Shown here one piece after another: positions 1 to 11,022 of a stretch of 64,000 nucleotides of DNA (positions within the stretch are counted from its first letter, which is position 1; every line of letters begins with the position of its first letter). Both the position numbers and the translations under genes were made by a program. Under the pieces are notes generated by a model, which had not been told where the DNA came from, searched no databases, and worked only from the letters and a program-made list of their open reading frames with translations. The DNA is from Diphasiastrum complanatum (lineage: Eukaryota; Streptophyta; Lycopodiopsida; Lycopodiales; Lycopodiaceae). The stretch is from NCBI GenBank assembly GCA_029204225.1, contig CM055094.1, positions 67,974,536-68,038,535 of the forward strand. Reading direction: 5' to 3'.

Positions 1-719
1 AAAAAATTCCAATTCCTTTGTTTTGAGCTTGCTATATGTTTTAGCTACACTCTATTAAACATGACTATGCTATTCAAGAGGTTCCAGATACTGGTTGAAT
101 TAATTTGGTACAAAATATGTATAGCCTTCTCAATAAAAGAATGTTTCAAAACGTTAAAACAGCATCTACTACCTAGTGTGAAGCTTGTCATGAAGCTGGA
201 TGTAAAATGTGCTCAAGGTCGTTCTCTTCAAAGCGGACCACCTCAGCACAAAACTCGCACTTAACTTCCACTGACCCTACAAAATTACCATTGAAGCACA
301 ACTTAGTCACAGAAAAACATTACTAAAGTTTCATCTATTCTGCACTCATCTCAATTAAGAATGTCCTTTGCATAACAACTCAAAATACGTAACTGCTTCG
401 ATAAAGCTTGGGGAATTTTCGAATGATGTTTATCCAATAATTGAATACAAGAGGAAAACCCAAACAAGAGCTTATTTGTAACACTAGCCTAGTATTGAGA
501 ATACTTCTTGAGTGTGCATTGTGTTGATATTCGTCTTTTTGCAATCAATAGGTCCACAATAAGTCACGACACACTTTATGATGGCTACAGTTATAGATTA
601 AGTTGGTCAATGGAAGTTATAACCTGAATCTTCAGTTATCAATCTTCACTAACTATTTAGCAAATCTAAAACAAGAGAAATATAGATTACTTATCCAGCT
701 AATGTCAACTCAAAATTCA

Positions 720-2190
720 AAGGTTTAGGGTTGACTTAGATTATGAACTTCAGTCCCAAGTTTGAACATTTGCTTTAGCAATGACTCATGAAGCATCTTC
801 TTACAAAATCCATTCACATCTGGCACATATATCTTACCGTTTCTCTTAAGCATGCCATCATCAATGTTGTATGCGAAATAAGTGCGCACCCCATCAGAGG
901 GAACCGTCTGAGTGGTACCATTCGAATTACCAGTAATGACATGTGCACTAGGCCACACTTGCTGGCAGTGCTCATCCAACTGTTGAGCATGCATGATCTC
1001 TGCCACGAGATCACTTTCTATTACCATAAAGGCCATCTGATACATCATACGAGATACTGCATTAGCTACCACATTCTTTGAAATAGTGAATTTCCAAATG
1101 AAATTTCTGCATCAGCTCGGCCCAATGTGCCTGGCGGCCTCTCAAACTTTGGAAAATTGCATAAGTACTTAAGAGTATTGTGGTCAATATAAACATAAAA
1201 CTCAAGACCATATAAACATTGCCGCCACATCTTGAGCGCATGTATGATCGCATACAGCTCTTGCTCATTTGTGTTTCGGTTGATCAGGCTTTTCCTGCTC
1301 TCAAAAGCAGCAAATCTCCCTTCCTAACTCAACACACCCCCAATGGCTACACCACTTGCTTCAGTCTCAAGGGTAAAAGGCTTTTGGGGGTCGACAATTT
1401 TGAGCACTAGTGCAGTTGCCATAGGCTCCTTCAGCAGCTCAAAACTCCTCTATGACTCTTCATCCCAACTCACCTCTAGATCTTGTCCATGGAGCAACTA
1501 ACATGGAGAAGGCCCGCATGAATCTGTGATGAAAATTGCAAAATCCTAGAAATGACCGAAGCTGCCTAATTTGTACAGGCCTGGGCCAATTCAATACCAC
1601 AACCACCTTGGCTCAGTCCATAGAAATTCCCTCTGTCATCACAATGTGACCGAGGTACTCCACCCAAATTTGACACAACTTGGTCTTCTTAGTATTTCCA
1701 TACTAAACATGGTGTTGCAACTCTCTAAAGATAGTCTGCCAATGATCTCCATGATCCTCTATTGTCTTACTATACACTAGGATGCTGTCAGTAATATTCA
1801 CCACAAACTTTCCCATATACATTCTAAAAATATCATTCATGAGCATTATGAATGTCATTGTTCAACCCAAATGACAAGACCAAAAACTCGTAATGTCCAA
1901 ACCGAGTCCTAAATGAGGTCTTATGGACATCCTTTGCCCAGATTCGAATTTGATGGTAACCATCTATCATGCTAAAAAGACTCGCAACTTGCAAGACATC
2001 CAACAAGGCATCAATTTGTGGCATCAAGTAGCAATGCTTTATCGTGAGCTTATTAAGTGCACCATAGTCAATGCACATCCGAAACGAACCATCTTTTTTC
2101 TTAACTAACAGGATGGGGAATGCAAAGGGTGAGAAAGAAGGTTGTAACCGCTCACCAATAACCCGAGCCCTTACCAAATTCGACATATCC
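720..2190 (-). mobile_element. Ty3/gypsy retrotransposon pol fragment (RT, RNase H, integrase zinc finger), decayed
   Basis: Reading the minus strand from 2186 downward, a reverse-transcriptase start is visible: [20 protein letters not shown], then [16 protein letters not shown] and a YHQIRI block. The palm motif, normally YLDD, has decayed to a TDS-like sequence near 1790-1800. RNase H-like sequence (ELYAIIHALKMW, YIDHNTL) lies at about 1150-1270 in shifted frames. At 725-1070 there is an integrase H2C2-type region (KRNGKIYVPDVNGF). Domain order RT, RNase H, integrase is the Ty3/gypsy order. Several frameshifts and stops make it non-functional. LTRs and gag were not found with confidence; sequence up to about 2.85 kb could contain 5' parts, but I cannot identify them. 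Confidence 0.85.
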
Positions 2191-3850
2191 GCCTTTTTCC
2201 TTCCGGATCAGGGTGACGTCAAGACCAAAACCAACGATGGATACCTTGTTTCGCAAATCAGAAATCCAAATCTCCGAGAGGTGATAGACTTTCTATCGGC
2301 CACTATCCTCGTGAGTTCCCATCGCCCCAACCGTGTGTCCAAACAAGTCATGGTCATGACGGCCATGATGGACGAACCAACTACCATCTATGATTGGGCC
2401 ACACTTCTCGTAGGCCGCTTTCAAACGACCTTCCCGGATCTGGTCTGCTTACCGTCATTACCTTCGCCCACCTAGAAAACCTACGTCTCCGAACACCTCC
2501 CCTCACCTCCCCAGCATCTAGTCCATCCCAACCACCTCCCAAAGACACTCTCGCGCTACTGTTGGCAGGCCAGCAGTCGCCCACCTTCATGGGAAATATG
2601 CACCCGGTGTTCGACCCAATCAACTCGCAATCCATAACACAGCTCACTGTGGTCCCGTTTCGTCCGCGTAGATGCTCAAACCCACCGTCAAATCCGAGAT
2701 GCCAGAGATACGAAGGGCAAGCAACTTGAGCAAGCTCCATGAAGCATTTATCTATCATTTGTATCCTCTTTTCAAAAAAAAAAAGGTCCACAAAAAGCAT
2801 CAAAGGACTCACTTTTATTTTCTTGTTTTTCACCGTTCGTTTCATTTTCTCTTATATACATTCTATCTATTTGTATATACGCTTCCTCTGATTCTTCCTT
2901 CTATTGCTAACTTTGTTGCCAAAAAACTTTTCCCTCACTTTCCACCGAATCTAACCCCCCTCTTGTCTATACCCCTTTTCACCTTCTTTTGAAACGGTTT
3001 CACATTGCCACGCACGCCAACGCCAAAGACATACGCAAGTGCCAAGGGACTGTCACCAAATTCGCAGTGGGGACATGTTAGAAGATTTCTGCAAAGATTC
3101 TTCTAACAGATTCCAGCTATTAAAAGAGCACAACAGATATCAAGCGACGGAGTCGAGCCACCAAACTACGTTAAGGAGCGTCGACAAATCACCGATAAGG
3201 AGTTCCAGAATCCATATGTACCGGGAACGCCAATGCCAGAGAAGTCGACAAGTCGCGGACCGGCCAACGAGCAGAAACAAAGCCTAGCGCCTCACCAATG
3301 TATTTTACGGCGACAAGAATAAAAGCATGGCCGAGTCGGCATAAAGACTTAGATCTACCTGTATGTAATGTCAGACACCCGTAGAAGGTGCACTGTACTC
3401 GTAAGCCTATGGTGTGAGCAGTAGAAGTAGATCAATGCTCTAATGGCCTAAAATGAGAAAGGACCCAAGCAGTTAAAATGCAATTTGGTTTAAAACTTTT
3501 TATAAAGTCGAGTTCTTATGGCACATGGTTTTTGGGTGAAACAAAAACCCTAACCCTAGGTTTGTCTATAAAGAGGCATGTGACACATTTTGTAATCACT
3601 TTTCATCAAGAGGAATAGAGATTGAGAGAGAGAGGGAGAAAGCCTCCTCCTTCCATTCTTGCTTTGTGCGAAACCCTCCTATTTTACTTGTGTATGATTG
3701 ATTGTGGATGATGGATGCTTGTTTGTTGTTGTTAATTATGTTATCACATCTTGAATAATCATTAGCACTTGATTTCATCCAACTAATCCACAAAATCACA
3801 CTCAAGCAAAATAGGTGTTAGAAAATCTCCTTTGGAAGAGATCATTAGGA
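2191..3850. other. No recognisable gene; possible LTR/promoter-like sequence near 3.5-3.7 kb
   Basis: Both strands carry short open frames without recognisable domains. The stretch 2450-2700 is more GC-rich than its surroundings. At about 3570-3650 a TATA-like TCTATAAAGAGG is followed by a purine-rich leader (GAGAGAGAGGGAG). This resembles the promoter and start region of plant LTRs seen elsewhere in this window (33.9 and 57.0 kb). No terminal repeats could be paired. Confidence 0.3.
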
Positions 3851-4405
3851 TCCATTAGGTAGATTTCCCTTTCATTGTTCGCCTCCCTTGAGAAGATCAA
3901 CCTCAAGAGGAGAAGATCTAGAACCAAAGATGCCTAGATAAGCCAAGAGACCAAGATCCAAGAAGAGGATCACAACAATGACCTGCTAGTGGACCCTGAT
4001 GCAGACACACAGGAGGAGCCAGCCACCTAGTCACCTAGGCCTAGAGGGTCCACAAGGAGGGGGGGTTTGGGTTCACTACGGAGGAGCAGAGCATCACAGG
4101 CGGTTGTAGGCCAAGTCGACTTTGAGTTTATAGGGCCTTCTCAGGGTACGAGATCGCAGATGAGAGGCCGAGATAGAGGGAGCAGCAAAGTGGGAGCGGT
4201 TGGAGGCAGCTAGAGGGGGCCGGGAGAGGGAGAGGGAGAGAGAGAAAGGGAGGGTGGGAGAGGCAGGAGCAGGGGCAGGGGCAGGGGTAAAGGCAGGGCA
4301 GCAGGCAGGGGCAGCAGAGCAGAGGTAGAGGCAGGGACTCACGACGATGCATGTCACCCTCAGAGTCATTAATAGACACATCTGACCTAGTCAGCACAGA
4401 CTCAT
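3851..4405 (+). pseudogene. Degenerate coding tail, acidic then Gly/Arg-rich
   Basis: One forward frame reads an acidic segment (DPDADTQEEPAT) followed by a basic RGSTRRGG segment and then a low-complexity Gly/Arg/Ala-rich tail encoded by GA/GGCAGG-rich DNA at 4180-4330. The frame is interrupted by TAG codons near 3930, 4028 and 4211. It looks like the C-terminal end of a transposon-encoded protein, but I do not recognise the family. Low-complexity DNA alone can produce such frames, so this call is weak. Confidence 0.25.
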
Positions 4406-4537
4406 TGAATTATCAGAATGAGCCAGAGTCTTAGTTGTATATTGGTTTTCATATTGTTCATCAAACATCAGTGTACTCCATTATTATGCCATTCGGCCCG
4501 ACACTATAAATATTTTTTTTTTCACACATGCTTTCAA

Positions 4538-4540
<3 letters not shown>

Positions 4541-4581
<41 letters not shown>
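4541..4581. repeat. (GA)n microsatellite, about 41 bp
   Basis: Uninterrupted GA dinucleotides. On the minus strand the run is preceded by AAAAGACGTCAATAAAGCG, which closely matches the sequence before the (CT)n run at 10951. Confidence 0.95.
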
Positions 4582-4584
<3 letters not shown>

Positions 4585-4913
4585 TTTATTGACGTCTTTT
4601 AATTCCAAAAGGCATATAAGACCACGTAAGTACATCTCACTACATGCTTATTATCCAGTTTAATGCTTAACTGCTTCCAAAACATATAATATACTTGTTT
4701 TTGTATACAAACCACAACATTATAGTTCGAATCCAACACATAACATTGTTTCAGCTTATCTACCTTGAAATGAACCATACTGTACCTAGAACTACTAGCA
4801 ACCTTCATAAATGCACTGCTCTTGCCAAGAGCTTCAACTTGATACCCATAGTGCCCACAAAAAAAAACGATTCTCAGAAACCCTAACTAGATTCGCAGTT
4901 CTATACTGCACCT

Positions 4914-5516
4914 ATGCCATGTACCTTGACAAAACTTCATGTACCTCTCTTAGCTCTTTTGTGCAGCTTTGTAGTTCAGCATTGTTCCTTCATGCAGCAA
5001 ATCTTACTGTGGCTTGGATTCCACATCAACTGTATACAAGGACAGGTTTGTTGTGCCTACTTGATGTTGCTGATGTTGTTTCCTCCATGCCCACATTGGG
5101 AGCCAGGATTTTTGGTGGGGGAGAGTAAGGGACTCGCCTCGCTGTTCTTTTCTTACGCATACACAGCTCTTTCTATTCATTTGTTGGCCACGAGCCCTTT
5201 TCTATTCACGTACAAGCCTAAAAGCCTTGTTTATGCATTTATACTTACAACTGGGCCAAGGACCCACAACTATAAATATCTAGTATTCAACAAAATCACA
5301 CCATCTGAAGGGATCAGTGATTCTTGCAATATTGCCTACATGAAATACATGCAAGAATACCCATTCTTGCATTATTTCTTAAAAGAAGCAATGGAGTGTT
5401 CAATGGAAACCAAGGCACCTTCATGGGATTTTTCCATTGCAGTAAAGCCTCTCTCTTGGAGGGATAATCACTCAGCAAGGTCATTGCATGTAATTACTAG
5501 AGTTCTAGAATCTTGA
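4914..5516 (+). CDS. 200-codon open frame, unknown, possibly spurious
   Basis: An ATG-started frame of 200 codons lies just 3' of HSP33 on the opposite strand. It is rich in Leu, Phe and Cys near its start. It has no domain I recognise and no convincing intron signals or neighbours that support it. It may be chance, or part of an unrecognised repeat. Confidence 0.15.
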   Translation: MPCTLTKLHVPLLALLCSFVVQHCSFMQQILLWLGFHINCIQGQVCCAYLMLLMLFPPCPHWEPGFLVGESKGLASLFFSYAYTALSIHLLATSPFLFTYKPKSLVYAFILTTGPRTHNYKYLVFNKITPSEGISDSCNIAYMKYMQEYPFLHYFLKEAMECSMETKAPSWDFSIAVKPLSWRDNHSARSLHVITRVLES

Positions 5517-6202
5517 TAAATCTATTTCATGAATTTTTTATGCCATAGCTCTAGCTTGTATAATTACTTTCTATCAGCTGCAGTTCTTCTTCTACAACAG
5601 TAATTACTGTGGCATCCTCAGAGGGAAATCTGATGATTTGGCCTACAAGGATCCCTTGCTGCTGTAACTCACATTTCCTTATCTTTTAGCTAGCAACAAG
5701 CCATCTTTAACTTCTCCTTCGGTCCTTGGGCAATCATATGAATTCGCCAAAATTTCTGGTCTAGTCCTAGCTCAGTATAAAAAACGGAATGCTCTGTAAA
5801 AAATTTGAAAATTTGAGAGCTCAAGTTATCGTAGCGGTAGTCTAGTGTGACAAAAGTGATTGGTGTTTGGCGACTGGAATCTTCTTTTTCATTGAACATG
5901 TGTAATGAGGAATGTTATCCTACAACTGGCACCAGCCACTGATTGAATAAGCAGCAGTATAGCAACTTCAAACAAGTTACTAATAGCACTTCAGAAGCCT
6001 TCAAATAATGATGGTGTGTAAAAACAAATCAACTACTTTCGCTAGACAACATCCTAAGGAAAATTAAAGCATGTTTCTTCTTCCAGGATAAGTGTCTACT
6101 TAATCGAACTTATAGACAAGCACAAAACGTAGCCCAAGGTATCACAGTTCAAAATTGCTTTCAACCATGAGTGTAAGCTATAGAGAGCCGTGATAAGAGA
6201 AT

Positions 6203-9200
6203 TTATTTAGTACAAAGTGCACCTTGCTCCTTCAAAAGCTTTTGAATATCCGAAGGGCCCAATGAAGCCACAGCTTGTATCATACGTGGCTTCAACTCCT
6301 GTACTCCACATGGCCTAAAATGTGGCACCACCTGATAAACAGAAGAAATAAGCATGTCCTAGAATGAATAAATCTCCAAAAGTTTAAGGTAAAATACGAT
6401 TGCAAAAGTTGGTGGCCTATGACCTCTGGGAATAATTTCATTTTGTGTACAAAAGGTATTGACAAAGTTTCTTCTTCTTTTTTTTGTTTTGATTACAGCT
6501 TCACCTGTCAATGAGATTGTGAAATAGGTATTTTGGGTCACGAGAAAAGAGAGAATCGCCATATTCATCAACTAGAGTTGCTAACCGGATCACTAAAGTC
6601 ACCAATCCCAATGCCATGTAGAAGGAACTCAACAATGCTGTTAGCATACGAGTCCTCTGAAATATCAGCAAGGGGCAGCATTCTCTGTACGTTCTCCTCC
6701 AGTTTTATCAATGTCGCTTCTGAGCAAAACGGTAGTACCTGCCCATCTCCACAGTGACCATTCACAAGTGACATACAAGTTGAATCCTGATATCAGTGGA
6801 GATTCTTTTGCTTAGCAGCATGAAAAATACCTGGACCAAATACCCGTGTGCAGATTTTACAACACTGTCTTTCCCAAACGTCACTCCAAGTCCCATTGCT
6901 GTATTAATCTGTGGACAGCAGAAAGACTCCAATGAATATTTGGGATACTAGCAAGTTGAAGTTAGGAGCTATCCGATATGTTGAGAAGGACCTCCACTGG
7001 CTCATAGACCCCTAACTTGTCATGCAGATTCACAAATAACTTTGTTAAAGACTTATAGAAAATGTCTCTATTTTTTCTCTCCAGAAAAAATTGACTAATA
7101 GCTATGGACATTGAATCAACAAAACATGCTTCGAAACTGAAATCCACCAGATAATCCTGTCTTCTGCTGCAACAAAAGCTTCTACTGAATAATTGCAGAT
7201 GATATACCTTTCTAAGAGAAATGGAAAATAGAGAGCTGTAATATGCATGCAACTGAAGCAGCTAGTAATCTCAACTAAACGTTTGTAAACCTGTTCACTG
7301 TCTGCCAGATAATGTGCAATGTCTTCAGCAACTTCCCCAGAGTAGATCGGCACTGTGCCTCTGTGCAGATTCATCCAAAAGCTTTTTTTAGGAACATAGA
7401 CTTGATAAATAAAGCTAAGAATACTTCAAGATGCTCTACTTGTGGCTTCTGTAGGAGTAAGAGTTCTACTCTTATACAACCTCCCAGCAACTGATAGCTA
7501 GTACAGGAAAAAGCACCTGCTTGTTAAGAATGGGAAATATCTAGCATCATTGTTCACATTTGATCTTCCCAAGTTGTGAGTTGGTGTGTTGCACAGAGTT
7601 GTAAGCTCGCCAAACCCAGGTTCAATTCCCAGGGGCTGATGATACCGAAAAGCATTGTCTACATTTGCCTACAAGATCTACATTTACCAGCTAAGAATAC
7701 AAAACGTTGTCCAGGACTATTGGGCACTCTGCTCGTTAAAGATGAGAGTTGCCACCTGTAAATGCTCAGTGATAGATTCAAAAAATTGATGATTAGGTAC
7801 TTGGCATGTAGCTTGTATGAAGTTTTAAAGAGATTACTATGAACCTTTTTCCTTTCTTTGAAAAGAAAAGAATCTGAGATATGGCAGCCTAACTCCTGTC
7901 CCCAGAATATTCTCAGAAAGAAAACAAGACACACAAGGGAAAATTTTGCAGGCTTTGACATTATGGTGTTAAGAGCAACCAGATTAGCAAAAGTGAGCTT
8001 ACCATCTCAGTTAGAAACTACATAATCTCCGGGACATTCCCTATGATATCCTTTCTGTAAACCGAGCAGTAAAGTTCACTGCATTCCATCAGTTGTGAAT
8101 CTCAGATGTCATTGGAAGAACCTCAATTCTCAGTTGGAAGCAACACCATTACCCAATTGATTTCATCAAGAAAGTAAACTGATCACATGCAATATGTATT
8201 ATAGGGTTTCAACAATCTTCACTACAGTAGATACATTATAATAAAATCATCCAGTCTGAAATGTGGCCTGGTGGTTGACATCTTTGTTCATCTCCAGGTC
8301 TGGAGTTCAATTGCACCTGTGCACATGAAAAGGGACATGACAGAAAAATAGAAATGTGCAGTTTTATTTTGGTGGACCACAAGCAGAAAATTTGAGAACC
8401 CAGATAATTTTTTTAAGTCTTTTGAAAATCAGCAATAAACAAGAAATGACTTTCTTTGAGTTTGAGGAATGGATAATGTGACTAGAAATTTCTTAGAAGC
8501 TAGCAAGACTCCAAGAAAGGACTCCAAAAATTTCGGATGAGGACATCTGGAAGTCCAGCAAGACGGATGTTATAAGAGTGAACGACCAGCTGGGTTAGAA
8601 ATCTTGATTATGCAACTACTTTCTTTTAAAGGATTTAGTATATTTTTTATTTGTTTGAACTGCTCACCAGTTTTTATATGATGTGCATTTCCTTTGATGG
8701 AAAATTTAATAGATAAGCTTTGGTGATTTATATTCAGCTGGAGTGGGTGGATTTAACTTTTGCTGAGCATCTGAAATCTGAGCAATTCTAAAAGTGAATA
8801 CACTCAAGGTTTTTTGTGGATTAGTCTTTCTGTAGCTCGTTTTTAGAATTTTATCTATCCCTGGAAGCATCCCTTTGAATGCCAAGAACCCCCAAAAATA
8901 ACTTCAATTTTTCAAAAATTTGAACTTAAAAAAAAAAGCACATACTAAATTTAATTTCTCAAGACCCCGTTCTGGAATGGGCAACTATGCAATCAACTGT
9001 GAACGTCTTACACAAGAGGTAAGGAGCTACTCTTCAGTTTAAGTTGCAGGGACGTGCGTTATACAACATGTAGATACTATTGATGCTAAGTCCTGTGAAA
9101 GACACATGCATGATTTCTGAGGACTTTATTTCCACACTTCTCAAAGCCCTATACATACAAGTGCAAATTCTTACACTCAAAATACCAAAATGAATGCAAC

Positions 9201-10947
9201 TGAGATGTGTGGCATTAACAGAGGCTAACTACAACAAAATCCTTACAATGTAGCACATAACCATATTTCATTGTAGCTGAAATAAGTAGCCTACACTTAC
9301 GTATAAGGTTGCTTCCAGTTTCTGTGATTACGAACAACAGTCAATATACCAGGTCCAACTGCTGCTCCTACGTCAAGCTGGGATAAAATAATCCATAAGT
9401 GAGGTACGGCAACTATTGATTTAAGCTTCATCACATAGGCTTCATTGCTTTAAGAAGCTGCCGCAGAAAGAAATGCAGAAACCAAAAAAACAAGAGTGCA
9501 AGGTGACCAGGCTAATACCAACACAAAGCAATGATTCCCCTCAATGGAACCAGTAAGGTCACACAGTTTTCAGGCAAAATAGGAAATTTCAATCAAGAAA
9601 CAACAATGCAACTTAACGTTTATTGTATCTAATTACTGATTTTTTATTATATAACTTAGAAAGTAAAACCCTGCTCATTTAAGAGAATCAGCTGGATTAC
9701 ATAGTCAAAGAAATAACTGTTATAAGTTGTTGATTGGAGCAAAGATGCCATTGACATGATAAGCCCTATTCTTAATGCAAAAACTTTGACTTCAATCAAA
9801 ATTCATCAGCTGCTGAGTTACAGGGGTAGGGCATTCTACACTATGTAAGCTATTTGACAACATTGAGGAAATCCTATAAGAGTGCCCCTTGATTACCTTC
9901 CTACAGTTAATGCACAATTGGACACTTGCCTCTTCATTACAGTTTGTTTTCGCCTGCTGTCAAACCACCCCGGGAAGAAACTCCACACTCTGCTTGTTCT
10001 TGGTATGAAAAACTTCATAGGATGCTGAGCGTTGGCAATTTTATCGTGAACTCCTCATCGTATAGATGAATGGTACAACAGAAGACGAGAGCCTTCTGAC
10101 TGAGTCAGTTTCAAGAGCTTCTGAAAGCTTGTCCACAAAAAAAAAATCTAGTGTGTATTCTTGTTTTTCAACCCAAACACGATTCACAAAACCATATATG
10201 ATATCGAGACTAAGCACACCCATGATAATGCCTATATTCCATCTGAGCTTATCATTCATTCTTGAAGCTCCTGTTGCGCATCCTTGCTAATTTTTTGATA
10301 CAGAAGCTTGCCACAATTTTAGTCGCGAAGAACTACAGAAACACATACATTTTGAATGAGATACGAGGGAGGTATTATTGTCTCTTTCATGATGGCCCGC
10401 GTACACTTCGCAGTTTTGTCTCCTATCCTGATACTCGTTGCTTGGGACTTCTTGTTCGTGAGATATTTACACTCTCTCAGTCTCATCTGCCTGTACCAGA
10501 TCACCTGGGGTTAGACTCCCAGCAGCTGCTTCTCACTGGCTTCTTTCAAACTCGAGCACATGTTGATGACTCCGATGATGAGACTCTTATCCATGTGCCA
10601 CCGCAGAAAAAGCCCAGATGTAGTCGGCACTTGCCTCTATTAGGGCCCACTATACGCTCCACTCAGCGGACACTTCACACTAACTTTCGCTAATATGTAC
10701 TTATTCTCCACCTGTCCCGGGTTGTGAGCATTGGTACCTTTTCTGTAGTTCTTCTGTTAGACCTGGCCCGGGTTGTGGGCTTATTTCACTTCTGCTATGT
10801 TCTACTTTCATTCGTAGCTAGTTTATAGCATTATACGGCCACGTCCTCCTATGGATGATGCTCCCACTGTTGCTTGTACATATTTTCTTTTTGGTCTTAT
10901 GCACCCATGGGTGCCCAAAAGACGTTAATAAAGCTTTCTTTCTTTCA

Positions 10948-11022
<75 letters not shown>

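Noticed and set aside
2381-2845. 154-codon minus-strand and 111-codon plus-strand overlapping frames
   Set aside because: Mutually overlapping frames in a GC-richer patch, without domains; most likely chance.
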